From Prinsepia uniflora (Eukaryota; Streptophyta; Magnoliopsida; Rosales; Rosaceae), in assembly GCA_032719365.1 (NCBI GenBank), contig CM064868.1:14046235-14110234 (forward strand): 64,000 nucleotides of DNA, written 5' to 3'. The notes under the pieces were generated by a model that had not been told where the DNA came from, did not search any database, and saw nothing but the letters and a program-made list of their open reading frames with translations. The translations under genes and the position numbers were made by a program. Every line of letters starts with the position of its first letter. Position 1 is the stretch's first letter. Shown here in pieces: positions 23,140-39,541 of the stretch.

Positions 23140-24830
23140 ATGAGCAACCTGTAAGAGAAATTCACCTACCCAGGTATATGGAAGACACTTGTACTTATTA
23201 TGGTTTTCTTGTCTTAGTTAGTGTTGTTTTATTATTGTTCACACATATGCTTATTATGTCTAACCTTCAATTGTACGACCCAAGTTAACCCTCTACAAGC
23301 GCTGGTGGTAGTGAGACTCCGAGACGAAGCAAAAGGATAAGACAAAATAGACCTAGCTAGATATTGTTCGAATCCTGTTGAAATAGCTAGTTTTTGGACA
23401 TATTTTGTGTGCATGTTATGGACATGTTTTCTGGACAGATTTTGGAAGTCATATTTTGGTGTTGAAATAGCTAGTTTTGTGGACATGTTTAGTTTGGATA
23501 GATATTGAATGAAACTTTGATAGGTTATGAATGTAACATGTTTAGTTTTGTGGAGATATTTAGTTTGGATTGCTATTTGATAAGCTGTGAATGGAACATG
23601 TTTAGTTTTGTGGACATGTTTAGTTTGGACAACCTGCTCTTTAGTGGACATGTTTAGTTAGGATAGCAAATTCTGCATTGATATTGAATTTGCAAACAAA
23701 AAACAGGTTATTGCACATTCTACCCTTTGACACATGTTATTACAAATGACACAAATCATACCATTCCATTCATACCATTCATATTACAATCATACCAAAC
23801 CATTCCATCCAAAAATTACCGTTGATATTACAAACACAAAGTCCCAACTACATACATACTACAACTAAAACTCTAAAGCTAGGTTTACACTCTTATTTGA
23901 CCCCATTTCAGGTCCCACTCCTCCACCGATTATCATTCCAATCATCAAAGAAACCAAAAACGATGAAAGGATAATAACAAAGAACGTACAGCTCTGTCTT
24001 TTCTCACATTCTTTAATCCGTTTCTTCAAACACAAGATTTCCTCATTCTTCTGCTTTAATTTTGTCAACAGACTAGGAATGGGACAAGGAGAATTCTGAT
24101 TCAGCTTCGGGTCGCACCATTGAAAGAAATTGCACCCACTTTCTCCTCCTCTTATACGATTTCTCTGCTACCTAGATTCAAAGAAATAAAATTTTGAGAC
24201 CTAGCTAGAACATCCCTATAATCTTATTAAATCGAAAAATCACGGAATCAACATACATCATATTCTTACCCTATAACTAAAACATCCCTAAAATCTTCGC
24301 CCAGGATTTTCATCGGTGAGGGACGTCATCAATTTCAATTGTTTACGATAGTAGTAAATCGGGACTTCTACTTCAATCGTCGTCTTTTCCATCCTGGCAG
24401 CACAAATTTGAATTCCTCACATAAGGGATGAAATCCTCGCAGCTAGGATGAAGTCCTCGTCGAAGATGAAACAAGAGGGTCGACGATGGTTGGATTTGGG
24501 AGCTACGATTTCAATTTGGGTGGATTCTATATGGGTAGAGGTGAGGTGGATTTGCGATTTAGGGCGGAGGGGAGCTGCGAATTCAATTTGGGTGGCTTCG
24601 AATCTTGCTGTGGAGAATTTTTGGGTTAAAAAAAATCAATTTATGCATTTTCCTTAGGGGTTTTGGAACTGGTTTTGCATCTGGGTTTTGGAGAGGATGG
24701 AGAAGACGTAGGAAGGGGAGGGGTTTGATTTTGATTTTTTTAATTTAAAAAAAATTGTTTTTATATAATTCAATTATTAACTTTTTAATATAATATAATT
24801 TTTAATTATTTTTTATCCACATGGAGTCCA
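23140..24830. other. MULE 3' region, no gene
   Basis: TGGACATGTTTAGTTT-like words recur at about 23390-23660 (five or more imperfect copies). At 23700-24420 low-information AT-rich sequence with CATACCATTC repeats (23760-23810). At 24430-24650 an imperfect direct repeat built on GCTGCGAATTCAATTTGGGTGG and GCTACGATTTCAATTTGGGTGG. No ORF with recognisable content. Confidence 0.5.
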
Positions 24831-25091
24831 ACTCAACATAAAAAAATGTCCCACAAATGCCACTTGGACACTTAATAGATTTTTTTAACAGATTACTGAC
24901 GTTGGGTATTTAGATGTTATATTTTGATAGTTTTAGTACGCAATTGAATTTTTTAGTTCGGATACTTTTTGAAATCGACTCTATAGTTTGTGTACTTTTA
25001 TATAATTTGTCCTTGTCTTATTGTATAAAAAAAAATCTACATATATAGCGTCAACAAATATTCTACATAGAGAACCATCATAATTAAGTAT

Positions 25092-25111
25092 TATATATAT
25101 ATATATATATT
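25092..25111. repeat. (TA)10 microsatellite
   Basis: Uninterrupted TA dinucleotides just beyond the estimated MULE end, in otherwise featureless AT-rich sequence (25011-25384). Confidence 0.9.
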
Positions 25112-25384
25112 GGAGTTGAATATGAGAGCTCTCCAATATCAATAAATAAAATACCTAAAAATTATTAGACAGTGTTATTAGTTGGATGAAGAATGTGATC
25201 TATTATTGGGCAAGAAGGCATACTGTAAGAAAGTAATTTGCTATATTCTATTTAAATGACAATAAAGAATAACATATATATGTAGCTTCATGCTATTATC
25301 AATTACTTAAAAACTAGCCATGTTAAAATTATATGACATTTGATATGCTAATCAGTCGTGGGGTGGGTTGGGGTGATATTGAGG

Positions 25385-25560
25385 GACATTAATTAGGGCA
25401 CTTTTCAACGGGCTAATGGTGTAGCTTATAGACTAGCTGAATTGGGTTTGGGAAATGGAACTAAAACTATTGGTTTTGAATAACTATTTGATGTAATTTC
25501 CGATGGATTAAATTATGATAATTTTAAATCTTATTTGGTGCATGGACTCCTTCCATGAAT
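25385..25560 (+). pseudogene. L1-type LINE, C-terminal RNase H tail fragment
   Basis: Translation gives RANGVAYRLAELGLGN followed by about 40 residues to a stop near 25557. The RANGVA.RLA word is the usual end of the RNase H-like domain in plant L1 LINEs. The upstream part is missing. Confidence 0.5.
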
Positions 25561-25899
25561 TAAGTTGAAATTCGAAAAAAAGTTTTAATGAAATTATATA
25601 TGCATCCTATTTTTAAGTACATGAATTTAAATATCGTGTTTTTCCTGAAATATTATATGGCATTTGATATGCGAAGAAAATTATGAAAAAAGGATAATAA
25701 GAAGCCGTTTTCTATTTATTTAACAGACATGTTTTCTCGCATGACACGAGTGCATGGATGCAATTTGCTCTTTTGTGCAGTGTGCTTGCAGCCAATGATG
25801 ATGCAAAAATTCTAGTACGTTTATGAGGCTGATATGTATGAGCTCATTAAGAGCCGTTCTATTTCGGGACAGTTTTCAAAGAGCTTAAAACAACACCCT

Positions 25900-28430
25900 T
25901 ATTTCCCTAATTCCTAGGATTGAAAACCCTACCAGCATGCTACAATTGAGACCTATGAGTCTCCGTTCGACCATCTATAAGACCATCTTCAAGCTTATTG
26001 TGAGAAAGCTCAGACCTCTGATCATGAAGATTGTAACTCCATCTCAGATTAGTTTTGTTCCTGGGAGAAATATTAATATTGTTATTGCACAAGAAGTGCT
26101 GCATAAGTGTAGATCTGCTAAGAGCGAAAAAGGATATGTCGCTTGGAAAATCGATTTATCCAAGGCATATAATAGACTCCAATGGAGTTTTATAAGGGAC
26201 ATTCAATGGGAGATTGGCCTACGAGGGACTATCCTTGAGTTGATCACGGACTGCATTACTTCTATTAAATACCAAGTGCTTATTAATGGTGAGTTTTCCT
26301 CTTCCTTTAAAGCTGGTTGTGTATCAGACAAGGTGATCCTATCTCTCCTTATATTTTTGTTCTTTGCATGGAAAAACTTTCTCACATTATCAATGGTTGT
26401 GTGGTTGATAAGAAATGGAAACCTGTCAAAGTTCCGACCAATGGCCCTGCCATCTCTCTCTTGTTCTTTGCAAGTGATCTTATTCTTTTCGCTGAGACCT
26501 CTTCCCTCCAAGCCCGTGTTATGAAGTCTTGCCTTGACAATTTTTTTTTGGTGCCTTTGGTCAATAAGTGAGTTTTGAAATGTCTCGTATTTTCTGTTGT
26601 CCTATTACACCACAACGACAAGCCAATGAGTTTGTGCTTTGATCTGCGACTCTCCTTTCACAAATGATTTGAGAAATTGTTTGGGAGTTCCACTTGTTCA
26701 CAACAAGATTAATTAAGAGACATATTGTTGTATTGTTGATAAAGTCCAAAAGATACTAGTTGACTGGAAGAGTAATCTGTTATCCATAGCTAGTAGGCAT
26801 GTCCATGTTCAATATGTGGTTTCTGCCATTCGTATCTATGCCATGCGGTCTACTAAGCTCTCAATATCTCTTTGTGATAGGTTGGATAGGCTGAATAGAA
26901 ATTTCCTTTTGGGGCATACTGATGATAAAGCTAAAATTCATTTGTTTAAGTGGGACCATGTTTGTAATACTAAGTGCTTGAGCGGCTTGGGCTTGAAAAA
27001 AATCTCATAATATGAACCAGGCTTTATCAACTAAAGTTGTGTGGAAGATGATGCAAAGTCAAAATGATATTTGGGCTGATATCTTAAGGAAAAAATACCT
27101 AAGGAGTCAGAAGTTACCCACGACAAAAAGTGCTAAGGTTAGTAATGTCTCGTCCACTTGGAGAAGTAAGTATACTTTTTGGAGCTGAAATTTTGCCTAA
27201 CGGTTTGAGATGGAGTGTGGGTACTAGAACTCATGTGAGATTTTGGATGGATAACTTGCTAGGTCTTGGTCCTCTGGTGGATCTACCTCTTACTCCCCTG
27301 TTGGATGCTATGTTGAATTGGAAGGTTAGTGATTTCTACACTGATTCTAGGTGGATTTCTACACTGATTCTGGGTGGATTAGTGATCTTTTTGCTTATTT
27401 ATTGCCCCGGAAGGTTGTTGGTATTATTCATAGCCTTTATGTTTGTTCTGAATAGTATTGATGATACACTTATCTAGAAGCTCACTAAAAATGGTAGGTT
27501 TTTTGTCAAGTCTACTTATGAGTCCTTCTTCCTTAATGATTTTTTGTCTTCTTTCAAATATGGAGTTGGGGTTTCATTTGGAAATTCCTGACTTTCTTGA
27601 CTATTTTTCATGGTAAAATCCTCTTAAACCTTTAGAGATGCCGTCGTGATCTCTCTATTGATTGTAGTTGCCTTCGCTGCCCTTCTATTGAAGACAGTTT
27701 GTACTATATTTTCATATTTTATCCGGTTTCATCACCATCTGGAACACTTTGAATGTGCCCTATGAGGTGAGACATTTTTTTTCTTTGGATTTTCAAATGT
27801 AGACTTCTATAAACCTTCATTCCCACCATCATGATGCTCTTGGTGTTCATTGGTTCTTAATGTTTGCTACCACTGTTTGTTTATTTGGGAGTGGAGAAAC
27901 AATTTCATATTCAACAATAGTTAAGAGTCTCCCTCGTGTCGTCAAAACTATATTATAAGATTCGACAGGGATTGGTTTGATGCCAACAAAAAGATATCTT
28001 CTACGGAGTCTAGACACTTAATCTCCATGCATTGGAGTCCTCCTCCATTGGATTGGTGTAAGCTTAACATTGATGGTAGTTGTATTAGGCATCTTGACTT
28101 AATCAGTGCAGGTGGTTTAATTGGTAACCATGAAGGGAGTTGGATCAAGGGATTTACTGCTAATCTTGGCCATGATAATATTTTGAAAGCTAAATTTTGC
28201 GGGATTTACATAGGTTTATGTTTGGCATGGGAGGCTAGTTTCAAAGCTGTCATTGTGAAATGCGATTCACAAGTTGCTATTTCACTTATTCTGTTCCACA
28301 TTGATACTTGACATCCTCTCATCGCTCTTGTCTGTGACTGCGGAATGATATTGAAGAGATCCTCGAAATGTTAGCTCCATCATGTTTACCATGAGAAGAA
28401 CCACGCTGTTAATTTTTTGACCAATTGGGC
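25900..28430 (+). pseudogene. L1-type LINE (non-LTR retrotransposon) ORF2 relic
   Basis: 5'-truncated ORF2. Reverse transcriptase blocks in order: RPMSLRSTIYKTIFKLI, ISFVPGRNIN, WKIDLSKAYNRLQWSF (25937-26330), then in another frame IRQGDPISPYIFVLCMEKLS and LLFFASDLILFAE (26320-26520), where the expected catalytic FADD reads FASD. Downstream thumb and zf-RVT-like pieces: SVGTRTHVRFWMDN (about 27210) and a GLGLKK block (27000). The RNase H domain is at 28027-28311 (WCKLNIDGSC, GGLIGNHEGSWIKGF, KCDSQVAISL), and HEKNHAVNFLTNWA follows in another frame. At least five frame breaks. It belongs to the nested block between BBE-like copies 1 and 2. Confidence 0.8.
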
Positions 28431-28870
28431 CATAGTCGTTATATTAGTCACATTTATTGGAAGCCCCACGTCTGCTGCTTCTGCCACCCACAATTATGAC
28501 TCTCTAAGGACTCTGCCCATCTAGCTGGTTTTTGTTGGCTCCTTTGGGCGCTGCCCTCCATTGTACCAAAACAAAATGATGATGTAAACTTAGAAACTTG
28601 GATGTATAAACAGAACTCATCCAAATATCCACAAATATTAAAAATATTTTTTCTGTTTGATAAAGAAAATATTTTCATTCAAATAAAAATTAAGAAACTA
28701 ATAGTATCGTATTAAATAAAATAAATTTTTTGGAAGGTTATATTGTATATTTCAAATAATCTCTTTCACCAATCAAATCCATTATTTCTGGGTGCATGCA
28801 TACTAGCAAAATCAAAACCAAAAAATTGGCTAAACATTTGCCTAAAAAAAAAAAAAAAGCAAAGCGCACT
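28431..28870. other. LINE 3' end and spacer, no gene
   Basis: AT-rich, with an A-rich tract at 28847-28862 next to the stop codon of BBE-like copy 2, so it may include that gene's polyadenylation region (minus strand). Nothing else recognised. Confidence 0.4.
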
Positions 28871-30610
<1,740 letters not shown>

Positions 30611-30663
30611 CTAAAGCTTCTTTGGTTGAGGATTGAGGTAATAGCAGCCTAGTGCTTGTGTTG

Positions 30664-30671
30664 CTTTTATA
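30664..30671 (-). promoter_or_regulatory. TATA box of BBE-like copy 2
   Basis: TATAAAAG on the minus strand, 72 bp above the ATG. The context (TATAAAAGCAACAC) closely resembles that of copy 3 (TATAAAGCAACATA), which points to a shared duplicated promoter. Confidence 0.7.
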
Positions 30672-30672
30672 G

Positions 30673-33568
30673 AGGCATAAAAGGGATTTTTTTTTTTTTG
30701 GTTTTTTTTTTTTTGCAAAATAAAGAAGTTAACATTAGCCAAACTTTGGTTAAATTTGGTTCAAATCAAAATTATTTTATTAATGTTCTCGATTAATATA
30801 TAATATTTAATTGTATTCTAAAGAGAATGAATTATTCTATCAAAAAGAAAAAGAAAAAAAAAGAGACTGAATTATTATAGAAAAAAGGGAGAATTTATTA
30901 AAAGGATGTACACTATTTATTCATTTCCTAGTAGTTTAAATCTTCAGAATTTTCACGTCATATACTGCATTTATTGACTCATTTTCTAATCACTTAAGCT
31001 TTAGAATTTAAGAATGGCCAATGCTCTGCAATCTAATTTTTAGTGTTTGTGGAATGTGACGCATATCATACGCCTCCTTTGGCTCCGTCCTGTCTTGCTG
31101 CTTGGTGAAGCTCTGAATGTAGATGTCGTATATTATACGACTTCCTTGATGTCCATGTGAAATGGAATCGTGGAAAACTTTTTAACCGACTCATTTTTCC
31201 TCCCACCATGAGGATCCCAAATGATGAAGCCAGCCTTCGTCTTCCAGTCTTAGTCGACCCTCCATATTCCACAGGCCTTTTAAGTTGATCTTAAACGGGT
31301 CGAGTCAAAAAAATCGGATTCGACTTAGAGCTAGACGTACCCAACTGAGGAAACTTGTCTTCAACAAGACAAGTGGGGCCACTAGGTCAATAAAGTAGTT
31401 CCTAGAAGCAACCCCATTCAGCAAAGTGGGGCATTTTAACGAACACTTGCACTTCGTGGTAAGAACACGATCACAGTAAGAACTGGAGTCAATCTTCATC
31501 CTCAACCTTTTCTGCAAAGTCGGTCTAATTCTAGTAAGAGTCTTGACGTTATAGATTAGTAGTTTTAAGTTCGAATCCTGATGATATAGTATATCATTTT
31601 TCGGTAAATATCTTTCTAAGTTTCTTTTTCTTAAAAAAAAAAAATAAAAAGAACAAAACACTATCAACCATGATCAGTGCAAAGAAAAGAAGAAAAATTA
31701 TGAACTTTCATCTAGCCTTTGAATGATCAGGTAAGTGAAGATTCCATTAGGCATAATTTAAGTTATGAATGCATTATGCATACATGATTAGTCTACATTT
31801 TCATAATTACTTTGGAACTAAACCCTTTTTAATTCTAACTCCACTTTGGTGTTTGACTTGCCCACATACAAGGCTGCATAGAATCTGCCACATTTTTACA
31901 TTAGCAACTTTAGGAAATTCAGGAATATATATATATATATATATATATGGGGACGGATAATTTGCACTCTAATTTTGACACAATTTTTAACATAACTTTT
32001 AAACCATTAAATTAGTTCAATTTTAATAGTTGGTATCTAATTAAGCGAATCAGATAGGGAAAGAATTAATTAAAATCAATTAATGAGTTATGAAAGTGAA
32101 ATAAAAAATTACATAAAATGTGCTCTGAATTTAAAATTCTTAATTCATAATTACTTAAATCAAACATTTGGCTCACCCAAGTGGTCTTGCTTCACAATCT
32201 CTCCTTCGGCCGTCGACTCGACCTTCTCTTCCACTTTGGGTGACTTGGTGTCCTTCCGATTGAAACACATCAGATAAACTCAGATGGAGAAAGTTAAATT
32301 CTATGTAAAAAAAACTCAACGATATAAATGAATTGAATTAATAAATATAAAATAATACACATAATCACAGATAAGTAATGAGTCATTACCCCTTAAATGT
32401 ATATATATAATCGATAGAAAGGAAAGAAATTACAACCAAAATCATATATATTTTGCACTACAAGTTTTTTAATTTATAATTGTACCCTTCAAGAGTTATT
32501 TCTTTCAATCTCGCTCTCTGCTCATTCTGCTGTAATAGCTAGCTTTATAATTTTGGCATGATTTTTTTTTTTGTCATTACTTTTATTTTAGGGCCATTGG
32601 GGGGACTGAATTTTTTTTAGCCAGATTATGGTGTGAATTAATTAGGAAAACAATTCCAGCCCATAATGACCGTGACCCTGAGAGGTAATCCTTTTTCTCG
32701 GCAAAAATTGTGGGGAGATGGGTGTAGAGACCTGAGAGATAGAGAGAAGAAGATGAAAGGAATTTTCTTTGGGTATTTATGCATTATTTTTAGGAGATGT
32801 GCATTTACTAGAAGGGTGAGACTAATTTATGTTCATGGGGCGTTTTGTTCTTGGTAGGAATTTTGCCTTATTCTCGAAGGGTATGTGTGTATTATTCTTA
32901 AACTCCTATGGTTAAGGAGCATGAAATTTGCCTTATAAAAATGGTAGTTCGTCAATTGCACTAGACTTTCGGATAAAGAGTTTCTTTCCATTTCTTAACA
33001 AACCTATTATTGTATTTTTGTTGGAGGCGGCTCTGTTTTGTAATTTTGCTTTTGGTTTTTCATTCATTAGCAGGTTTCTTTTAATTTTGTTTGTGCGCCC
33101 GTTAACCTATTCTGAAGCAGTTTGGTTAACAACTTGCTGCTCTCTATGTTTCTGCAGAATGTTTTTTCTGATAAAATGAAATACCTTACTAGATTCCCTC
33201 GTCCAATTCTTAAATGAATTCACTTTATGTCGTATGCTAAATTATCCAGATAAGCCAGAACCATCTTCTCTAATTTGCCTATAAATTCTTCGGGCCAATT
33301 AGGCTTAGACCGTAGAGAAGTTACCGGAACAAGGTTGAATAAGTTGCATAAAACTCATTTTCTTTAAGAAACCAATGATTCAGACAAAAAATGAAGAAAT
33401 ATTATTACAGTGCCCATATCAGTTACATTACATTACTTTTCTACACCAGTTGAATGCTGAGGCCAAGTTTGACAATTTTAGTGCAGTCTATAAAATCCGC
33501 CAAACAATCTCTTGAGCAAACCACACTGATCCAACAAAACCAACCATTCAAACCTATGTTGGCCTTTT
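30673..33568. other. Spacer between BBE-like copies 2 and 3; no clear gene
   Basis: AT-rich with poly-T (30690-30714) and a TA microsatellite (31925-31948). A minus-strand stretch at 31060-31270 reads FIIWDPHGGRKNES and IPFHMDI, faintly like the DPYGG...PFPHR region of BBE proteins, and could be a worn fragment of a fourth copy; stops interrupt it. At 32163-32250 an imperfect inverted pair (CTCACCCAAGTGG and CCACTTTGGGTGA) could form a hairpin. Nothing else recognised. Confidence 0.35.
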
Positions 33569-35251
<1,683 letters not shown>

Positions 35252-35260
35252 TTATGTTGC

Positions 35261-35266
35261 TTTATA
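35261..35266 (-). promoter_or_regulatory. TATA box of BBE-like copy 3
   Basis: TATAAA on the minus strand, 52 bp upstream of the ATG, in a context shared with copy 2. Confidence 0.65.
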
Positions 35267-35887
35267 GGAGCAGTGACTGACAAACGCGTAGTTGAGCTAA
35301 TGCATGCGTCATGTAGTGTTGGGGATGACTAAATTCAATTTTGGGTTGATTTTTGAATTATGATTTTGTATGAAAAAGGGTTGATTTGATATGAAATGTG
35401 ATTAGATCATGAGCATGCTTCAAGTATGGACCAATTCGGCAGTCAACATCTTTGATGTGTGTCACTTCATCCATTAAGTCAAGTTCCTTCAGAATTAGTG
35501 CTTGTCCCATGTAGCCAAGCATTCATTTTTCAACTTCCTTGCTTTATATTAAAGTTCACTATATAATTGGTTCCACTTTAATCTAAGCAAAACAAACCAC
35601 AAGCTACTAGCTAGTAATGTTGAACATATCTTATACTTGATTCATATGAATAATGTCGGTAAATATTAAGTTTGATATTTAATTATGATTGACTTATTAT
35701 GTAATTTAAGTTATACTAAGATATATTATTAAAGTTATAAATTAATTATTACAATCAATTAAATAAACAAAATTAAAAAGATCTTGTGTTATATTCGTAC
35801 TCGTAGCAAGCTTGAAATCTAATGATACAAAGTGGAAAATGTTAAAAAAATCGTGCAAAATAAATGTCACAAAAATAAATCAGAATT
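35267..35887. other. Spacer upstream of BBE-like copy 3, no gene
   Basis: AT-rich. It would contain the distal promoter of copy 3, including TTGACT/AGTCAA-like W-box cores (for example AGTCAACATC at 35442-35451). Such short motifs occur by chance, so no function is claimed. Confidence 0.3.
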
Positions 35888-35958
35888 GTGGCTGCTGGGA
35901 TTCGAGCCCAGGTCTCCACGGCCACAACGTGGAATTCTCACCACTAAACTACAGCCAC
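35888..35958 (-). tRNA. tRNA-His (anticodon GTG)
   Basis: The minus strand folds as a tRNA: 7-bp acceptor stem GTGGCTG/CAGCCAC, D-arm GTTTAGTGGTGAGAA, anticodon stem CCACG/CGTGG with loop TTGTGGC (anticodon GTG), T-arm CTGGG-CTCGAAT-CCCAG. 71 nt, no intron, no encoded CCA. The sequence is that of the plant nuclear tRNA-His type. On the minus strand a T-rich stretch follows the 3' end at a short distance, consistent with pol III termination. It stands alone between the BBE cluster and the copia element. Confidence 0.95.
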
Positions 35959-38900
35959 TTTTGTTGGTAGCTTTTCCATCCTAAAATATATGTATGGCCT
36001 AGAGAATTTATATATATATATTTTTATTATAATAATTTCTTGACAGGACTGCACCTGCAAATGGTAAATTATTAATTGATTCCCTAGATCGTGTTGGGAA
36101 GAAAATCAAAACAGAGTGTCAAATTCAGAAGATGAAATGAAGTTGTAAAAAAAAAAAGAAAAGATATATAGAGGGCCAGGTGCTGAATCATGGATCACGA
36201 TTCACCCGCCTAACCTACTAGCTAAATAGAAATTCGAAAAGAAAGGACAGTTGCATCCATTAACACATTAACATTAACATCAGCTTTCACATTTCTAGTT
36301 TCTAGATATGAATTGACAAACCACGTCGCCATTCGTCTCGTTTAGACAAACCATTGCCCTTGTCAAAATTGGACAATCACAATTCACATGCCCTCAAACT
36401 ATTTCATCTTTAATTGCTGTCTCAACTCGATCTCAAATTTTTTATGTTATAGTAAACTTTGCAAGTGGATTTCCACTAAGGATAGATCATAAGCCGTAGT
36501 CAGAATTTTATTTTTGTGGGGAGCTTTTCATCAAAGTGCTTAACAAAAATTGAATTTTAAATGTAATTCAACTCATCATACTATATATCAAATTAACTTA
36601 TTAAAATATCAGAAACACTATATCATGCTATTACTAATTCATCACAATATATCATAGTCGTCGTCGAAGAGTTTTCATGCTCAATGCCTACATATCGCTT
36701 AATTCCATGATCTTTATCTACATGACGTAGAACAATCGTCATTTACTCCTTCACTATGCGTCGCGTGATTCATCAATAATATCTTTTGAATTATTTTCAT
36801 TTGCCTTTCTATTTTTTTTTCTTTGGTGACGATAACCCTCATACCTCAATATTTGATTTTCTTTTATAATATATTTCCATAACTAACAGATACATTGAGT
36901 AAGCTTAATTAGTTTTGTACTTCTATATATATATATATATATAAAATATTATGAGTATGGTTGGAATTGTTCCCAATCCTTATGTACTAAGTAATGTATA
37001 ATTAATTTTCCTCAAAAAAGAAAAGGAATATGTAATCTTTCGTTCTATATAAAAAAGGGATATATATTCTTCTTAAATAATAAATGATTGTATAATTAAT
37101 TATGTTGATCAAAATTAAAAAAGGGATATTTTAAGTTAATCTCATATGAGCAAACAATGACATAATAGAAATAAATGTAAGCAATAAAAATAATTAATTA
37201 ACTAAATACTACATCATTATATATAAAAAAAACATTTGAAAAAAATGTCAGTGGAGGCCTTCTGCCTCGGCCGGTGTTTGTGACCTTGCTTAAAACGGCG
37301 GCTATCAAGCACTATTGCTATTAGCTACAAATTGAGCCTAGCTAGTTTTCTAACTTCTATTTCTTCTCAACTCTTCTATGATGGAGAATATAACTTGCAA
37401 GAAACAAACATGAGCTTTTCTTTCCCCAATTTTTGCTGTCTGCATATATATGTTGAGTCTCCCTAGCTTGCTATGACTTGAAGTAGCAGCTTGAGGCACC
37501 TCTTTGCTTTTACTCTTTGTCTTAGTATTGCTTGTCCATTTTGATCAAGTTAGCTTCTTTTCTAGCTGGTTTCTTGTCTCCTATATTATACATCGAGAGA
37601 GTCGAGCCATCAAAAAAACTTAATTAAATATTTCTAATTACACTTTTTTATTTGAAATGAAATAAATATGTACGTTGATTTAATTTTTCTTTATACTCAT
37701 CATATTAATATGTATACTCGAAAAGTCCGTCTCTCTGATGGACGTGTAACATTTCTTATTACCAATGAATTTACTTCTAGTGAAAAAAAAAAACTCTCCA
37801 ATCGCATCTTAAACATTCCTTTATTATTATTTTAATACGGGCCATTAATTCATTCACTCATACATAACCTTAGCAAATTGCGTTAAATTTGTTAAGGAAA
37901 TATATATACTACGTCATTAATTATTATCTAGATGTACAACTAGCTATAGTATAAAGCCTTAGCACAGGAATTCGTCATGCATGTCTCATTGTCCATCAGT
38001 CAAGATATACATGTACCAATATTGTAGCAAGACAAAAACATTTTACATTAATTTACTTATACTTTTCAATATTTTGTCTACTAGTTTGAAAAATAATTAG
38101 TCACTGCCGACATTTTCCAAGAAGCTACTAAATTCATCATACCTCCACAATATATACCACTACACATATACAAATCAAATAAATGAAAATAAGACATTAA
38201 ATTCAGAAATTTTTTAGGTAATTAAATTCAGAAAATTTTTAGGTACCCATGTTTCGTTAATGGAGTATTGTATTTTCCCAACAAATTAAATTTCAAAAAA
38301 ACCCCATTACCATAGAGAATCTAATTTGTAGAAAATTATTGTACATGAGTAAAAAAAAATTGGCCAAAAAATATTACGGCGCCTAAAGTAAAATGTTTCA
38401 TATTGAAATTCTGAAAATAGCCGACTATAATATTATTACTAATCTATCTTCTTTTTTTTCGTCGAAAAATAAATTACTAATTACATGAGTAAATTTTCTT
38501 CATATTTCAAAAATAAGTTTTCACGTTCGATTATCCACTCTTTAATTGGGTCTTTCTTCAAACACTCACATTCAAATAAATCTCATCACCGCTTAGCACG
38601 AAAGATCAGGCTCAGATTTTGCAAAACTTTTCCACGCATGTCAAAAGGCTGATTAATGCATGTGCTCCGTAATAAGTTTTTGGAATTCCATGATCACCGG
38701 AGATGATCCAAGTTATGGAAAGCCACAAATCAGTGAAACTAATGTCAAATAAAGCAAACCCTAGTAACTCAGACTCCCCTACCGAACGCATATGCTTTGT
38801 CTGCAAATGGTTAAATGGTGATCGATGGCCCAGCACAACTCACCAATAATTCAGATCTCTCCTAATTCAAATATCTCCATCTGTCACTTCAATATAGGGT

Positions 38901-39242
38901 TAATATCTTGTGCCCCACTTTCCACTCTAACTGGATCAATGCTTTTGTTCATCGGTGTACATTCACCATGGAAGTCAAGGCATCCAATATCTTTGTATGT
39001 GTATACCACTTTCAACGTTCCACCAATACTACTGTCAATACTGAATTTTAGTCTTCTTTTATTAATAATGACAAATCTGACAGAGAATTGCGCAAAATAT
39101 CGTGTCAGAAATATATAAAAGATTATTACATAGTACTACTACTCGATGACGGCCACATAATACATTTAGTGTATATTCATTTGGAATTGCATGCGAGCTT
39201 CTGCATCTACTTTTTGTACATTTACAAGCATTTATAATGCTG
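35959..39242. other. Long AT-rich intergenic region, nothing recognised
   Basis: No ORF of convincing length, no splice-consistent gene and no transposon termini found. TA tracts at 36924-36942. A CTTCTGCCTCGGCCGG patch at 37258-37274 is the only GC-rich spot. It may hold regulatory DNA or old unrecognisable repeats. Confidence 0.4.
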
Positions 39243-39247
39243 ACCAT

Positions 39248-39529
39248 TGTTAGAATGCCACTCGTTAAGAATGCCATCTGTCATAATATGAGTGAGTCTT
39301 AGTAATACAGTTGCTTTTAGTTAGGACTGTTAGCTAGCTGTTAGAATTAGTTAGTTAGTTACAAGATCAATTGTTGCTTGCTTGGTGAGTACGGCCTGTG
39401 TGCTCCCTTATATAAACTTGGTCTTTCCCTCTGTATGATGATTGATTATATTCACATCTATGAGATTCTAATCCTTCTCTGATCTTCCCTTCCCTCTCTT
39501 CTTGCTTTTTCTTCAAGTTTCACTTAACA
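39248..39529 (+). repeat. 5' LTR of the copia element
   Basis: TG...CA ended, 282 bp. TTATATAAACTTGG at about 39411-39424 is the likely TATA box for element transcription. The repeated TTAGTTAGTTAG tract precedes it. Confidence 0.95.
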
Positions 39530-39541
39530 TGGTATCAGAGC
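39530..39541 (+). other. Primer-binding site of the copia element (tRNA-iMet)
   Basis: TGGTATCAGAGC, exactly complementary to the 3' end of plant initiator methionine tRNA, immediately after the LTR. Confidence 0.95.

Larger units (their letters stand above)
14276..25010 (+). mobile_element. Mutator-like element (MULE) with nested insertions, approximate limits
   Basis: Transposase pieces with MULE motifs lie at 17168-18118 and 21154-23135 on the plus strand. They are interrupted by a solo LTR with a clear 5-bp target duplication, so they were once one gene. The outer limits are estimated. At 14281-14400 sequence of the type ATCCAAACTATCACAATTTT, CAATACCCAATC, GTGCCACATGTC appears. A loosely inverted counterpart lies at about 24830-25005 (CAAATGCCACTTGG, GGGTATTTAG, ATAGTTTGTG). 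Long degenerate termini of this kind are usual for MULEs, but the match is too weak to give exact ends or a 9-bp duplication. A second unclassified insertion occupies about 14957-16750. Confidence 0.5.

Noticed and set aside
37250..37600. Possible microRNA precursor around CTTCTGCCTCGGCCGG
   Set aside because: No long stem with a known mature miRNA sequence was found by eye.
38612..39277. Short ORFs left of the copia element as part of the LINE on its right
   Set aside because: No endonuclease motif seen in any frame; continuity of the LINE across the copia insertion could not be supported.
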